Of a stretch of DNA of 64,000 bases, positions 34,239 through 42,808 are shown piece after piece. The notes under the pieces were generated by a model. That model saw nothing but the letters and a program-made list of their open reading frames with translations. It ran no database searches and was not told where the DNA came from. The stretch is from DASYKT01 sp035995185 (lineage in GTDB: Bacteria; Acidobacteriota; Blastocatellia; Pyrinomonadales; Pyrinomonadaceae): assembly GCA_035995185.1 (NCBI GenBank), contig DASYKT010000012.1, forward strand, positions 35,892-99,891, written 5' to 3'. Made by a program: the position numbers and the translations under genes. The first letter of the stretch is position 1. Each line of letters begins with the position of its first letter.

Positions 34239-34369
34239 AATTGCCACTAGCTTTAGCTAGTGGGCGAGGAGTTTTTTGATTTTAAGGGCTTTAGCCCAAA
34301 ATAAAGATTCGGCTAAAGCCGGCCATTAAGTTATTGATCTTTAACCACTAGCTAAAGCTAGTGGCAATT
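34239..34369. repeat. REPIN-like element, family B copy 2
   Basis: 131 bp with the same end palindromes (CCACTAGCTTTAGCTAGTGG and CCACTAGCTAAAGCTAGTGG) and inner GGGCTTTAGCCC / GGCTAAAGCC pair as the copy at 3509. It sits inside the ABC exporter operon, between the first half-transporter and a small membrane protein. Confidence 0.9.
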
Positions 34370-34417
34370 TATGACTTTATAAGCAAGGCAAGGCGGATAA
34401 AAAGGCGGGACAAAAAT

Positions 34418-34882
34418 ATGCAGCCTGAAAACGAGAAAAAAGACGTCATCATCGAGACCCAGCAGAAAATGGTGGTCATCTGGGGCGCTTTGATGAGCTC
34501 GCAATTCATCTTTTTGATGGTCTTGTATTTCATCAAAAAGGAACTGTTTCACTTCGATTTTTCGCAGCCGCTCGCCGGGTCGAACCCGATGCTGGTGGGG
34601 ATCGCCGGGGTGCTGAGTTTGACGACCTTTGGCCTGTCTTTCGCAATGAAAGGCCGCCTGGTAAAACAGGCGGAGGCCGAGCAAAACGTTGCCCTCGTTC
34701 AAACCGGCCATGTTGTCGCCTATGCGCTGTGCGAATCGATCTCGCTGCTGGGATTTATGCTGGCGATGCTGATCGGCTATCAATACTTTTTCCTGTGGTT
34801 CGCGGGCGGGATATTCGGCATCCTTTTGCATTTTCCGCGGCAGAAATATATCGCGCGCGCAGTTTATAAACACGAGCTATAA
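34418..34882 (+). CDS. Small integral membrane protein of the exporter cluster
   Basis: 154 residues from the ATG at 34418; the longer frame from 34361 begins inside the REPIN and has no SD. GGCGGGA lies 4 bases before the ATG. Four hydrophobic segments are seen: about 22-39, 56-73, 97-115 and 118-136. The intervening loops are short and the C-terminus ends RQKYIARAVYKHEL. I recognise no family. It lies between the two exporter halves and 7 bases before the second, so a role as accessory subunit or in the same process is plausible. Confidence 0.78.
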   Translation: MQPENEKKDVIIETQQKMVVIWGALMSSQFIFLMVLYFIKKELFHFDFSQPLAGSNPMLVGIAGVLSLTTFGLSFAMKGRLVKQAEAEQNVALVQTGHVVAYALCESISLLGFMLAMLIGYQYFFLWFAGGIFGILLHFPRQKYIARAVYKHEL

Positions 34883-34889
34883 AAATTAA

Positions 34890-36743
34890 ATGTCGAACGA
34901 AGCAAAACAATTTCACGAAGAAGACGCCATGAGCAAAGCCTATGACTGGGGCGTTGCGCGGCGGCTGTTTCGTTATCTCAAACCCTATAAAGGGCTGGTG
35001 GCAATTGCGCTTTTTCTGACGCTGATCACCAACATCCTCGGCCCTTTGCAGCCTAAGTTCACGCAATACGGCATCGATAATTTTATTGTCAAAGGCCAGT
35101 TAAGCGGCTTTGAAATTTTCGTGATCGCATTTTTCTGCGTGATGTTCCTGCAATACTTTTTTGCCTACATTCAGGAAATACTCATCAACAACGTCGGCCA
35201 GCGGGTGATGTTCGATCTGCGCACCGAGATCTTTACCAAACTGCAGTACCAGGAAATTTCCTACTACGATAAATATCCGGTCGGAAGAATAATCACGCGG
35301 CTGACATCGGACGTCGATGCGCTCAACGAACTTTTCACTTCCGGCGTCATCGACGTGCTCGGCGATCTGGTCAGGATCTTTGCCATCGTGACCTTCATGT
35401 TCTTTCTGGACTGGCACCTGGCGCTGGTTTCGCTCATCATCGTGCCGCTTCTGATCCTGGCGACAAACTGGTTTCGCAAACACGCGCGCACCGGTTTCGA
35501 CATGGTGCGCACCCGGCTCGCGCGCCTCAACGCTTTCTTGCAGGAACATATTTCCGGCGCGCAGACCGTGCAGCTTTTTAACGCCGAGGAAAAAGTGCAA
35601 TCGCGGTTTCACGACATCAATAACGACTATCGCAACGCGAACATTCAAACCATCTACTATTACGCCATCTTTTATCCGCTGGTGGATTTTATCGGCGCGG
35701 TGGGAATAGCAGTCATCATCTGGTTTGGCGGCTGGCAGATCCTGAGCCAGACTTCGGCGGCCGGCACGGCGCTGACCATCGGGACGCTGGTCGCTTTTAT
35801 TCAATACTCCGGGCAGCTTTTCCAGCCCATCCGCGAACTCTCCGACAAAATCAACGTTCTGCAGGCGGCGGTGATTGCGGCCTATCGTATTTTCCAACTG
35901 CTCGACCTGCCCATCGAGATCCAATCCCCGGCCGGGCCGAAAAAGAGCGGGCGCGTCGCGGGCCGGATCGAATTTCAAAACGTCTGGTTTGCCTACAAAG
36001 ATGAGAACTGGGTCTTGAAAGACGTTTCGTTCATTGTCGAAGCGGGCGAATCGGTCGCGCTGGTCGGCCACACCGGTTCGGGCAAGACGACCATCACAAA
36101 TTTGCTGATGCGTTTTTACGACGTGCAGAAAGGCCGTGTCCTGATCGACGGCGTCGACGTGCGCGAGTGGGACCTGGCCAGCCTGCGGGAAAATTTCGCG
36201 GTCGTGCTGCAGGACGTATTTCTCTTTAGCGGCTCGCTGGAAAAAAATATCCGACTCGGCCGTGAAGACATTTCCGACGAACGCATTCACTGGGCCGCCG
36301 GAGAAGTGCATGCCGCCGAGTTTATCGAAAAACTTCCCGGCCGCTACGCGTTCGAAGTAAAGGAACGCGGCGCCGGCCTGTCCGTCGGGCAAAAGCAGCT
36401 CATCTCATTTGCCCGCGCGCTGGCCTTCGATCCTTCGATCCTCGTGCTGGACGAAGCCACCAGCTCCATCGACACCGAGACCGAGCAGCTTATCCAGCAG
36501 GCGGTCGAAAGGGTTTTGCAGGAAAGAACGTCCATTGTCGTCGCGCACCGGCTTTCCACCATCCAGCGCTGCGACCGCATCATCGTCCTTCACCGCGGCG
36601 ACCTCCGCGAGATGGGAACGCACCAGGAATTACTGCTCCAGCGGGGCCTCTATTGGCGCCTTTATCAGCTGCAATATAACGAAGAACCGCCCCTTCAAAC
36701 CGGTTTTAATTCGGGCGGCGATCTTCAGCCTGAAACCAATTGA
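34890..36743 (+). CDS. ABC exporter half-transporter, catalytic subunit
   Basis: 617 residues: membrane domain with six helices (about 30-330) and one NBD. Walker A GHTGSGKTT, Walker B ILVLDEATSSID with the catalytic Glu present (E522), and H-loop VVAHRLS. The signature is altered: LSVGQ (497-501) instead of LSGGQ. The intact Glu and altered signature are the exact complement of the 32416 protein, so the two should assemble with one active and one degenerate ATP site. The gene starts 7 bases after the small membrane protein. No SD. Direction of transport: export. Confidence 0.93.
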   Translation: MSNEAKQFHEEDAMSKAYDWGVARRLFRYLKPYKGLVAIALFLTLITNILGPLQPKFTQYGIDNFIVKGQLSGFEIFVIAFFCVMFLQYFFAYIQEILINNVGQRVMFDLRTEIFTKLQYQEISYYDKYPVGRIITRLTSDVDALNELFTSGVIDVLGDLVRIFAIVTFMFFLDWHLALVSLIIVPLLILATNWFRKHARTGFDMVRTRLARLNAFLQEHISGAQTVQLFNAEEKVQSRFHDINNDYRNANIQTIYYYAIFYPLVDFIGAVGIAVIIWFGGWQILSQTSAAGTALTIGTLVAFIQYSGQLFQPIRELSDKINVLQAAVIAAYRIFQLLDLPIEIQSPAGPKKSGRVAGRIEFQNVWFAYKDENWVLKDVSFIVEAGESVALVGHTGSGKTTITNLLMRFYDVQKGRVLIDGVDVREWDLASLRENFAVVLQDVFLFSGSLEKNIRLGREDISDERIHWAAGEVHAAEFIEKLPGRYAFEVKERGAGLSVGQKQLISFARALAFDPSILVLDEATSSIDTETEQLIQQAVERVLQERTSIVVAHRLSTIQRCDRIIVLHRGDLREMGTHQELLLQRGLYWRLYQLQYNEEPPLQTGFNSGGDLQPETN

Positions 36744-36773
36744 GCAAAAACTCATATGTAAGTAGAAATTTGT

Positions 36774-36786
36774 TATAATGGAGTTT
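36774..36786 (+). promoter_or_regulatory. Candidate promoter of the sigma factor gene
   Basis: A perfect TATAAT at 36774-36779 places the start of transcription near 36786, which is itself a TTG in the sigma factor frame. No good -35 is seen. Confidence 0.5.
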
Positions 36787-36794
36787 TGAGCAAG

Positions 36795-37805
36795 ATGCCT
36801 GCTGAAGTTTCACAAAATGAAAGTTTAATTGCTAATTGCGAAGGCTTAATGGCCGAGCTGTTTGCCAAGTGCGCCGGCGAAAACCCGAATTTCGGGGTGC
36901 GCGAAAATTGCTTTACGGACGCTCTGACAAAAACCGCAAACAAGTATCTATTCTCTGCCGAATGCGACACACCCGTCACCAAAGAGGAACTGGAAGCATT
37001 TTTTAACGAGCTGCAGGTTGGTGACCTGTTCCTTTCGCTGGCCTGCGCCGCCGGGAACGAGTTTGCCTGGTGGGAATTTGACCGGCAATACCGTTCTTAC
37101 GTGGAAAGAGTGGCGCGCCACCTGGCCAGCTCGGAAACCGACGCCACCGAGGTGATTGATATCGTCTATGTCGAACTCTACGGCACCAAGGTCGTGGACG
37201 GCATGCGAATGTCGAAATTTGCCACTTTTAGCGGCCGCGGTTCTTTAAAAGGCTGGCTGCGCACGGTCGTCTGGCACACGCTGGTCGATCTGCACCGCGT
37301 CAGCCATGACGAGGTTTCGCTCGATGAAATGATGGAAAACGTGGGCGAAGGCCATGTTCACTCCAGTTTTTCCGAGCCTGTTAAGGGCGGCGAGATCGAA
37401 ACCGTTGAGCAAATTACGCGAAATCGTTACCGCCAGGCGGCTCTCGGAGCCATCGAAAAGGCCTTTTCGACCCTGGAAAACCACGAAAAGCTGCTTTTGC
37501 TCTATTATCACGTGGAATCGATGAAATTACGCGAGATCGCGCGGATGGTCGAAGCCCCCGATTCTCCCCTGCGGAGCTGGTTTCAGCGCAGATCGGCCCA
37601 GCGGGCCAAGGACGCCGAGAGCAAAATCCACGAATCGACCGTGATGCGCTGGCTGGATAAAACTTATTCCAAGATTTTGAAGCTTTTCCGCGATGAACTA
37701 GGCACAAAATCGGGGCTAAATGAAGAAGAAATAAGCATTTGCATGAAAATAGCGAGCGATGACCTGGCGGCCCCCGGACTCTATCGCAGCTTGGGCGTAA
37801 CTTGA
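36795..37805 (+). CDS. Sigma-70 family RNA polymerase sigma factor (ECF-like)
   Basis: 336 residues from the ATG at 36795; a TTG at 36786 in the same frame sits exactly at the expected +1 of a TATAAT box, so that start is an alternative. Region 2 is FDRQYRSYVERVARHLASSE and TEVIDIVYVELYG, continuing FSGRGSLKGWLRTVVWHTLV. Region 4 begins AIEKAFSTLENHEKLLLLYY and LREIARMVEA, but the helix-turn-helix is interrupted by about 25 extra residues (DSPLRSWFQRRSAQRAKDAE) before STVMRWLDKTYSKILKLF. The N-terminus has ~90 extra residues. It selects promoters for RNA polymerase; the next gene encodes its likely anti-sigma factor. Confidence 0.87.
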   Translation: MPAEVSQNESLIANCEGLMAELFAKCAGENPNFGVRENCFTDALTKTANKYLFSAECDTPVTKEELEAFFNELQVGDLFLSLACAAGNEFAWWEFDRQYRSYVERVARHLASSETDATEVIDIVYVELYGTKVVDGMRMSKFATFSGRGSLKGWLRTVVWHTLVDLHRVSHDEVSLDEMMENVGEGHVHSSFSEPVKGGEIETVEQITRNRYRQAALGAIEKAFSTLENHEKLLLLYYHVESMKLREIARMVEAPDSPLRSWFQRRSAQRAKDAESKIHESTVMRWLDKTYSKILKLFRDELGTKSGLNEEEISICMKIASDDLAAPGLYRSLGVT

Positions 37806-37893
37806 TCGCCCCCTTTTTTTGGCGCTTAAATGGCTGTAAACAGGCACAAATCGGCGCAAATAAGAGAAAATCTTATAGTGGTATCGCTTATAT

Positions 37894-37950
37894 ATGGCAA
37901 AAATGAAAAAACGTTACGTCCTAATTCTGGAGGCAGAGTTTAGAAGGTAA
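37894..37950 (+). CDS. Candidate 18-codon leader ORF of the anti-sigma gene
   Basis: Short frame, MAKMKKRYVLILEAEFRR, with its stop TAA sharing the last A with the ATG of the anti-sigma gene (TAATG). Such a 1-base overlap allows translational coupling. AGAAGG within its end also serves as SD for the anti-sigma factor. It lacks an SD of its own and may be chance. Confidence 0.4.
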   Translation: MAKMKKRYVLILEAEFRR

Positions 37951-38384
37951 TGAATCAGGACAACATCACAAACGAAAACATCAAAATACAGGGATTGCTG
38001 GAAAGCTACCTGCGTTTTCGTTCTTCTGCCGCCAAAGACGGTATCGAGGCCGGAAGCCATCTGGATGAAGACGGGCTGGCCGCCTTTGTGGACGGGAATC
38101 TGACCCGCAGGGAAAATGAGTCGTTTATCGCTCATTTGGTGGAATGTTCCTTCTGCCTGCATAAGACCGCCGAGCTTACGGAATTAAGATCGGCGTTTGA
38201 AGAAGAAGTATTCGAGGCTAGCAGCCAGGCCGCCGAACCCGTAAAAGTTTCGGAAGTTTTGAGCAACCTGTTTTCCCGGCTCTTCGGTTCCTCGGACGGA
38301 GTGGTGTTTGCCCATGAAGAAAAGAAAGAAGACCAGCCTTCCACTAACGGCTCCGCGCCGCCGGAAGACGAAACAAAATCGTAG
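37950..38384 (+). CDS. Soluble zinc-binding anti-sigma factor (zf-HC2 type)
   Basis: 144 residues. The zinc motif is H37, then H62-x3-C66-x2-C69 (IAHLVECSFCL), which matches anti-sigma zf-HC2/ZAS domains. DEDGLAAFVDGNLTRREN between these residues is the typical helix pattern. There is no membrane segment, unlike many relatives, so it should act in the cytoplasm; this suggests sensing of a cytosolic signal, perhaps redox. The C-terminal ~35 residues are charged and disordered (EEKKEDQPSTNG). It lies 144 bases after the sigma factor gene and forms its cognate pair. SD is AGAAGG. Confidence 0.85.
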   Translation: MNQDNITNENIKIQGLLESYLRFRSSAAKDGIEAGSHLDEDGLAAFVDGNLTRRENESFIAHLVECSFCLHKTAELTELRSAFEEEVFEASSQAAEPVKVSEVLSNLFSRLFGSSDGVVFAHEEKKEDQPSTNGSAPPEDETKS

Positions 38385-38466
38385 GCCTCAACATTTTGCA
38401 TCGACAGATCTCGCCGCCACCCATTGGGTTGAGCGGCGATTTCACGTTACGGTCATGTAAAAGTCG

Positions 38467-38560
38467 GTTTCGGGATAGATAAAAGATCATAGAGGATAGC
38501 TGAAAGATCCTATCTATCATCTGTTATCTATCAGTTATCATCTATTTCGAATGGTAATAC
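38467..38560. repeat. Repeat family E copy 3
   Basis: Words such as 'gatagataaaagatcat', 'gatcctatctatcatctgtt' and 'tcatctatttcgaa' in inverted array. Related to 21841-21927 and 29510-29584. Confidence 0.65.
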
Positions 38561-38605
38561 CGCACCATCGCCACGGCTTTAGGGTAGAACTCATTTTTCC
38601 CTTTC

Positions 38606-38642
38606 TTGCTCTGAGTCAGATCAAAGCCTATACTTTACGTAG
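38606..38642 (+). promoter_or_regulatory. Leaderless promoter of ribA
   Basis: TTGCTC (38606-38611), 17-base spacer, TATACT (38629-38634). The expected +1 is at or next to the GTG start codon at 38642. No SD is present. Confidence 0.6.
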
Positions 38643-39274
38643 TGTCAGAAACTAACAACAAACAAAGCTGCGAACATCATGCGGCTTCGGTAGAACGTGT
38701 CGCCACCGCCAAACTTCCCACCGAACTGGGAGATTTCAAGATCGCCGGCTACCGCTCTCTTAACAGCAACGAAGAATTTGTCGTACTCTTCAAGGGCGAA
38801 CTTAAACCGGAAGTTCCGACGCTCGTCCGTATCCACTCGCAATGCCTGACCGGAGACGTGTTCGGCTCTATCAAATGCGATTGCGGCCTGCAGCTTAAAC
38901 TCGCCATGGAAATGATCGAGGCCGAAGGCCGGGGCGCGATAGTCTACCAGCAGCAGGAAGGCCGGGGCATCGGCATCCTTAACAAGATCAGGGCCTATGC
39001 CCTCCAGGATGAAGGCGCCGACACGGTCGAAGCTAACGAGAAACTCGGCTTTATGGTTGACGCCCGCAATTACCAGCAGTGCGCGGAGATCCTTTTCGAC
39101 CTGGGATTGTGCCAGGTCCGGGTAATGTCGAATAACCCGGACAAGATCAATGCCCTCGAAGAGGCCGGCTTGAAGATCGTAGAGCGCGTCCCCCTCGAGG
39201 TAGAGACCCCTGAATCCGCAGCCCACTATTTACGGGTTAAAAAAGAAAAACTCGGCCATATCCTGAATTTCTGA
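38642..39274 (+). CDS. ribA: GTP cyclohydrolase II RibA
   Basis: 210 residues from GTG 38642, family length. RibA opens GTP to give 2,5-diamino-6-ribosylamino-pyrimidinone phosphate, the first step of riboflavin synthesis. The zinc site is C68, C79 and C81 within RIHSQCLTGDVFGS and KCDCGLQL; the catalytic/GTP part is YQQQEGRGIGILNKI, and TVEANEKLGFMVDARNY with MSNNPDKINALEEAGL completes it. There is no fused RibB domain, so dihydroxybutanone phosphate must come from another gene. No FMN riboswitch is seen in the short upstream region; a promoter fits leaderless transcription. Confidence 0.95.
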   Translation: MSETNNKQSCEHHAASVERVATAKLPTELGDFKIAGYRSLNSNEEFVVLFKGELKPEVPTLVRIHSQCLTGDVFGSIKCDCGLQLKLAMEMIEAEGRGAIVYQQQEGRGIGILNKIRAYALQDEGADTVEANEKLGFMVDARNYQQCAEILFDLGLCQVRVMSNNPDKINALEEAGLKIVERVPLEVETPESAAHYLRVKKEKLGHILNF

Positions 39275-39479
39275 ATATTATTCAGGTTGTAGAACCATAA
39301 ATTCATATTTTTGTACGTAAAATACCCTCATTTTCTCAATCTTTCGAATAAACCCCTTATTTTTCAACAGATGTGCTTATTTCCTCTCAGGGCACAGCAT
39401 TTGCGTTAAAGTAACTGAAATTTAAAGGGAATATTCTATTGATTCCAATACAATTATTAAGAAAGGAAATATCTTTAGC

Positions 39480-42400
39480 ATGAAAAACAGTCTAAAAGTT
39501 TTTGCTATTGCCATTTTTGCTTCATTGCTTCTTGCGATGTCCGCGATAGCTCAAACCTCTACGACGGGAACCGTGGAAGGCACAGTTACTGACAGTAACG
39601 GTGCAGTTGTTCCTGGTGCCACTGTTACTCTCAGCGGCGGCGGCTTGCTTCGTCCGCAGACCGCTACTTCCGATAACGATGGTGTTTATCGTTTTCTTCA
39701 GATCCCGCCGGGAAAATATTCAGTGAAAATTGAGGCTTCGTCCGGATTTGCTGCTTACACGCAGGAAAACGTCGAAGTTAACCTCGGCAAATCGAGCACA
39801 GTTTCTATCAGTTTGAAACCCGCCAGCGTAGGCGCGGTTGTTGACGTAGTAGCGTCTCCTGATATTGACCCGACCAGCAATGTGACGGGTTCCAACATTT
39901 CGAGCGACTTCTTCTCGAACATCCCGACCGCCAGAACGGTGCAATCCCTTTACAATATTGCTCCGACCGTAGCCCGCTCAGGTCTGCGCGATGCTTCCGG
40001 CCGTGACCGCGACCCGTCGGTTGCCGGTTCGTCAGGTCCGGAAAACAATTACATCCTTGACGGTGTGAACACTACCGACCCCGCTTTCGGCGGCGGCGGT
40101 TCCAACATTCCGTTTGACTTCGTGCAGGAAGTGCAGATCCAGACCGGTAACTACGGTGCCAACCAGGGTCTCTCGACCGGCGGTGTCTTTAACGTTATTA
40201 CCAAAGCCGGTACCAACGACTACCACGGTGACCTGTTCGCCTACATCGGTTCGAAAAATTTAGTTCGTGATACGAAGAATTTTCCGCTGACCGGTCTGGC
40301 GCCGAGCGGTTTCTCGGAAGTCGACGCCGGTGGCGACTTCAGCGGTCCGATCATCAAAAACCGTTTGACCTTCTTTGTGGCTTTCAACCCGCAGAGACGT
40401 GAGAACACCTATTTGACCCAGACCTTCCGCACGGAAGTCACCAACAAGATCACCACGCCGTTCTATTCGGGTAAACTTACCTGGCTGGTGAACAATAACA
40501 ACACCTTTACGTTCTCGACCTTTGGTGATTTCACCAAGCAGGAAGGACACCTGTTCCCCGGTTCCGGTTTCGGCGCTAACGAAGCCAGCTTCCAGGGTCT
40601 GCAGGAAACGGGCGGCACCAACTATGCTTTCCGTCTTAACTCCAACCTGGCGCAGAACTGGATCGGTGAATTTTCTTTCGGACTCCACAAACAGCGCAAT
40701 AACGTTATCCCCGATGCAGCGGTTGCCAACACGGCCCTGATCTCGGATACCTTTGCGATCCTGCGTGCCAATGGCACCGTGGCTCCGATCACGCACACCG
40801 CTTTCCTGGCAGGCGTCACCCCGACGACGGTCCCGACCCCCGGAACTAACACCGGTTTCGTGGACTATGTTTATTCGCCGGGAGGCAGCCTGCAGAGAAA
40901 CTTCATCCAGGACGGCTTCGGCCTGTTCCAGGATCAAACCCGCGATCGTTGGGAGTTTGCCGCCAGACTGCAGAACATCTGGAATCAGCACACTTTCAAA
41001 TACGGATTTGAATTCTACAAAAACAAATACGACATCAACCAGACGTCGACCGGCCCGAGCGGAACGTTTGCTAACCCGCTGCTCGTGGGTACGCAAAACG
41101 GAAGCAATCCGGACAACATCACGGTTAGCGGATATCGTGTAGCCAACAACTGGTTGGTTTGCACCACCCGCGGAACCCAGATCGTATGCCCGGTCACTCA
41201 AGCCGCCAGCGGCGCGAGTAACGGTGCGGGAATCCTCAGCGGATTGGGCGTACTGCCCGCCGGCATCACCAGTGTTGTGGTCGGACCGATCACTGCTGCT
41301 GAAGCTCTGAATAATCCGTTCCTGGTTCGCGCTACGACGCGTGTTCGCGATTTCAAACTGATCGCCAACACCACAACCAGCGTTGAAAGCTTTTACATCC
41401 AGGATGACTGGAAGATCACGAAAGACCTTCAACTTAACGTAGGCGCCCGTTGGGATTACCAGCAGGCTTATGGAAACGGCGGAGTTACTTACCTGAAGTT
41501 AAACAACTGGTTTGATAACTTACAGCCGCGTGTCGGTCTTATCTGGGATTTCACGGGTAAAGGTAAAGGTAAATTCTTTGCCAACGTTGCCCGCTACGTC
41601 GAAACCCCGCTTCCGCTCGACATCAACGTCCGCGCGGGCAGCAACGACACCCAGACCGATAAGAACTTCAACGTTAATCTTGTCAACGCTCCGTTGACCG
41701 CCACTGTGGCGACCGGTTTCGTAACCCGTAATTTGGGCGCCGAATCCACTCCGATTGACGAAAATCTCAAACCCCAGACCGTGAATGAATTCACCATGGG
41801 ATTTGAGTATGAAGTCAAGAAAGACTACACCTTCGGCGTTCGCGGCATCTATCGCCCGCAGGGTTCCGTTATTGAAGACGGCTCCTTCGACGATGGCGGC
41901 ACGTACTTCCTGTTCAACCCGGGCGAACCCCTGGGACCTGGACCGGGCGGCCAATTCGGCAACACCGAATACAAAGCTTGTAACGATGCGACGGTTGGCT
42001 GTTTCGGCCGCGCCCGTCGTTTCTATCGCGCTCTTGAATTCACTTTCAACAAGCGTTTCACCAACCACTACTCGTTCCAGTCTTCTTATGTTTATTCGAG
42101 CTTGATCGGAAACTATGAAGGCTTGTTCCGTAATGACAACGGCCAGTCTGACCCGAACATCACTTCGCTGTTCGATCTCGTCAGCCTGCTGGGCGGCGCC
42201 TATGGACGCTTGCCGAACGATCGTCCGCACCAGTTCAAATTTAACGGAAACTATCAGCTTCCGTTCAAACTTATGCTGTCGGGCAACTTCTACATTCAGT
42301 CGGGTATTCCCTTCAACCAGTTGATTCCGCACCCTGTGTACGGAAACAACGAAGGGTTTGGCGTTCCGCGTGGAACGGCGATCATCCCCGACCTGGGTGC

Positions 42401-42689
42401 CAATTCTGCTGGTGTGACCAGCGCGGTTGGCACAACTCGTACGCCGACGACGTATAACCTGGACATCGGAGTTTATTATCCGATCAAGTTCAGCGAAACC
42501 ATGCAGCTCCGTTTGACGGCTGACTGGTTCAACGTCACCAATACTCAGCGTGCGGTTACCCTTGACCAGACGTTCTCGATCAACAGCGGTGTTGCGGGCG
42601 TGGCTCCGGTTGCAAATCCGTTCTTCGGATCCGGTACCATCTTCCAATTCCCGTCTGCTCTTCGACTGGGAGCCAAATTCAGCTTCTAA
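39480..42689 (+). CDS. Oar-like TonB-dependent receptor with carboxypeptidase-regulatory-like domain
   Basis: 1069 residues. A signal peptide (about 1-24, ending AIA) is followed by a CarboxypepD_reg-like domain (about 28-110): GTVEGTVTDSNGAVVPGATV, YRFLQIPPGKYSVKIEA. The plug region contains NYILDGVNTTDPAFGGGGSN, then VFNVITKAGTNDYHGDLFAY, and the barrel follows with repeated aromatic-rich strands such as SFYIQDDWKITKDLQLNVGA and the terminal LRLGAKFSF with C-terminal Phe. Such proteins are abundant in Acidobacteriota outer membranes; their substrates are mostly unknown, often oligosaccharides or peptides. A strong hairpin terminator follows. The upstream SD is AAAGG. Confidence 0.93.
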   Translation: MKNSLKVFAIAIFASLLLAMSAIAQTSTTGTVEGTVTDSNGAVVPGATVTLSGGGLLRPQTATSDNDGVYRFLQIPPGKYSVKIEASSGFAAYTQENVEVNLGKSSTVSISLKPASVGAVVDVVASPDIDPTSNVTGSNISSDFFSNIPTARTVQSLYNIAPTVARSGLRDASGRDRDPSVAGSSGPENNYILDGVNTTDPAFGGGGSNIPFDFVQEVQIQTGNYGANQGLSTGGVFNVITKAGTNDYHGDLFAYIGSKNLVRDTKNFPLTGLAPSGFSEVDAGGDFSGPIIKNRLTFFVAFNPQRRENTYLTQTFRTEVTNKITTPFYSGKLTWLVNNNNTFTFSTFGDFTKQEGHLFPGSGFGANEASFQGLQETGGTNYAFRLNSNLAQNWIGEFSFGLHKQRNNVIPDAAVANTALISDTFAILRANGTVAPITHTAFLAGVTPTTVPTPGTNTGFVDYVYSPGGSLQRNFIQDGFGLFQDQTRDRWEFAARLQNIWNQHTFKYGFEFYKNKYDINQTSTGPSGTFANPLLVGTQNGSNPDNITVSGYRVANNWLVCTTRGTQIVCPVTQAASGASNGAGILSGLGVLPAGITSVVVGPITAAEALNNPFLVRATTRVRDFKLIANTTTSVESFYIQDDWKITKDLQLNVGARWDYQQAYGNGGVTYLKLNNWFDNLQPRVGLIWDFTGKGKGKFFANVARYVETPLPLDINVRAGSNDTQTDKNFNVNLVNAPLTATVATGFVTRNLGAESTPIDENLKPQTVNEFTMGFEYEVKKDYTFGVRGIYRPQGSVIEDGSFDDGGTYFLFNPGEPLGPGPGGQFGNTEYKACNDATVGCFGRARRFYRALEFTFNKRFTNHYSFQSSYVYSSLIGNYEGLFRNDNGQSDPNITSLFDLVSLLGGAYGRLPNDRPHQFKFNGNYQLPFKLMLSGNFYIQSGIPFNQLIPHPVYGNNEGFGVPRGTAIIPDLGANSAGVTSAVGTTRTPTTYNLDIGVYYPIKFSETMQLRLTADWFNVTNTQRAVTLDQTFSINSGVAGVAPVANPFFGSGTIFQFPSALRLGAKFSF

Positions 42690-42713
42690 GAAGTTGTAAT
42701 TGGTTGTGAACTT

Positions 42714-42748
42714 AAAAAGTCAGGGAGAGTGATCTCCCTGACTTTTTT
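42714..42748. terminator. Bidirectional rho-independent terminator after the Oar-like gene
   Basis: A-run, GTCAGGGAGA, loop gtga, TCTCCCTGAC, T-run; a perfect 10-bp GC-rich stem with A/T flanks (42714-42748). It lies 24 bases after the stop codon. Confidence 0.93.
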
Positions 42749-42808
42749 CTTTTTTCCTTCATATTTTGCCGTCGACTTGTTAAAATCTTGGAAAGGATAT
42801 TAAAACAT

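Noticed and set aside
38561..38641. FMN riboswitch upstream of ribA
   Set aside because: The space before the promoter has no RFN element consensus, and the promoter leaves no leader.
40260..41432. 390-codon minus-strand frame inside the Oar-like gene
   Set aside because: Shadow of the receptor; the plus-strand reading has signal peptide, domain order and C-terminal Phe.
42714..42748. Attenuator before the TPR gene
   Set aside because: A perfect stem with T-run directly after the Oar-like gene is better explained as an ordinary terminator.
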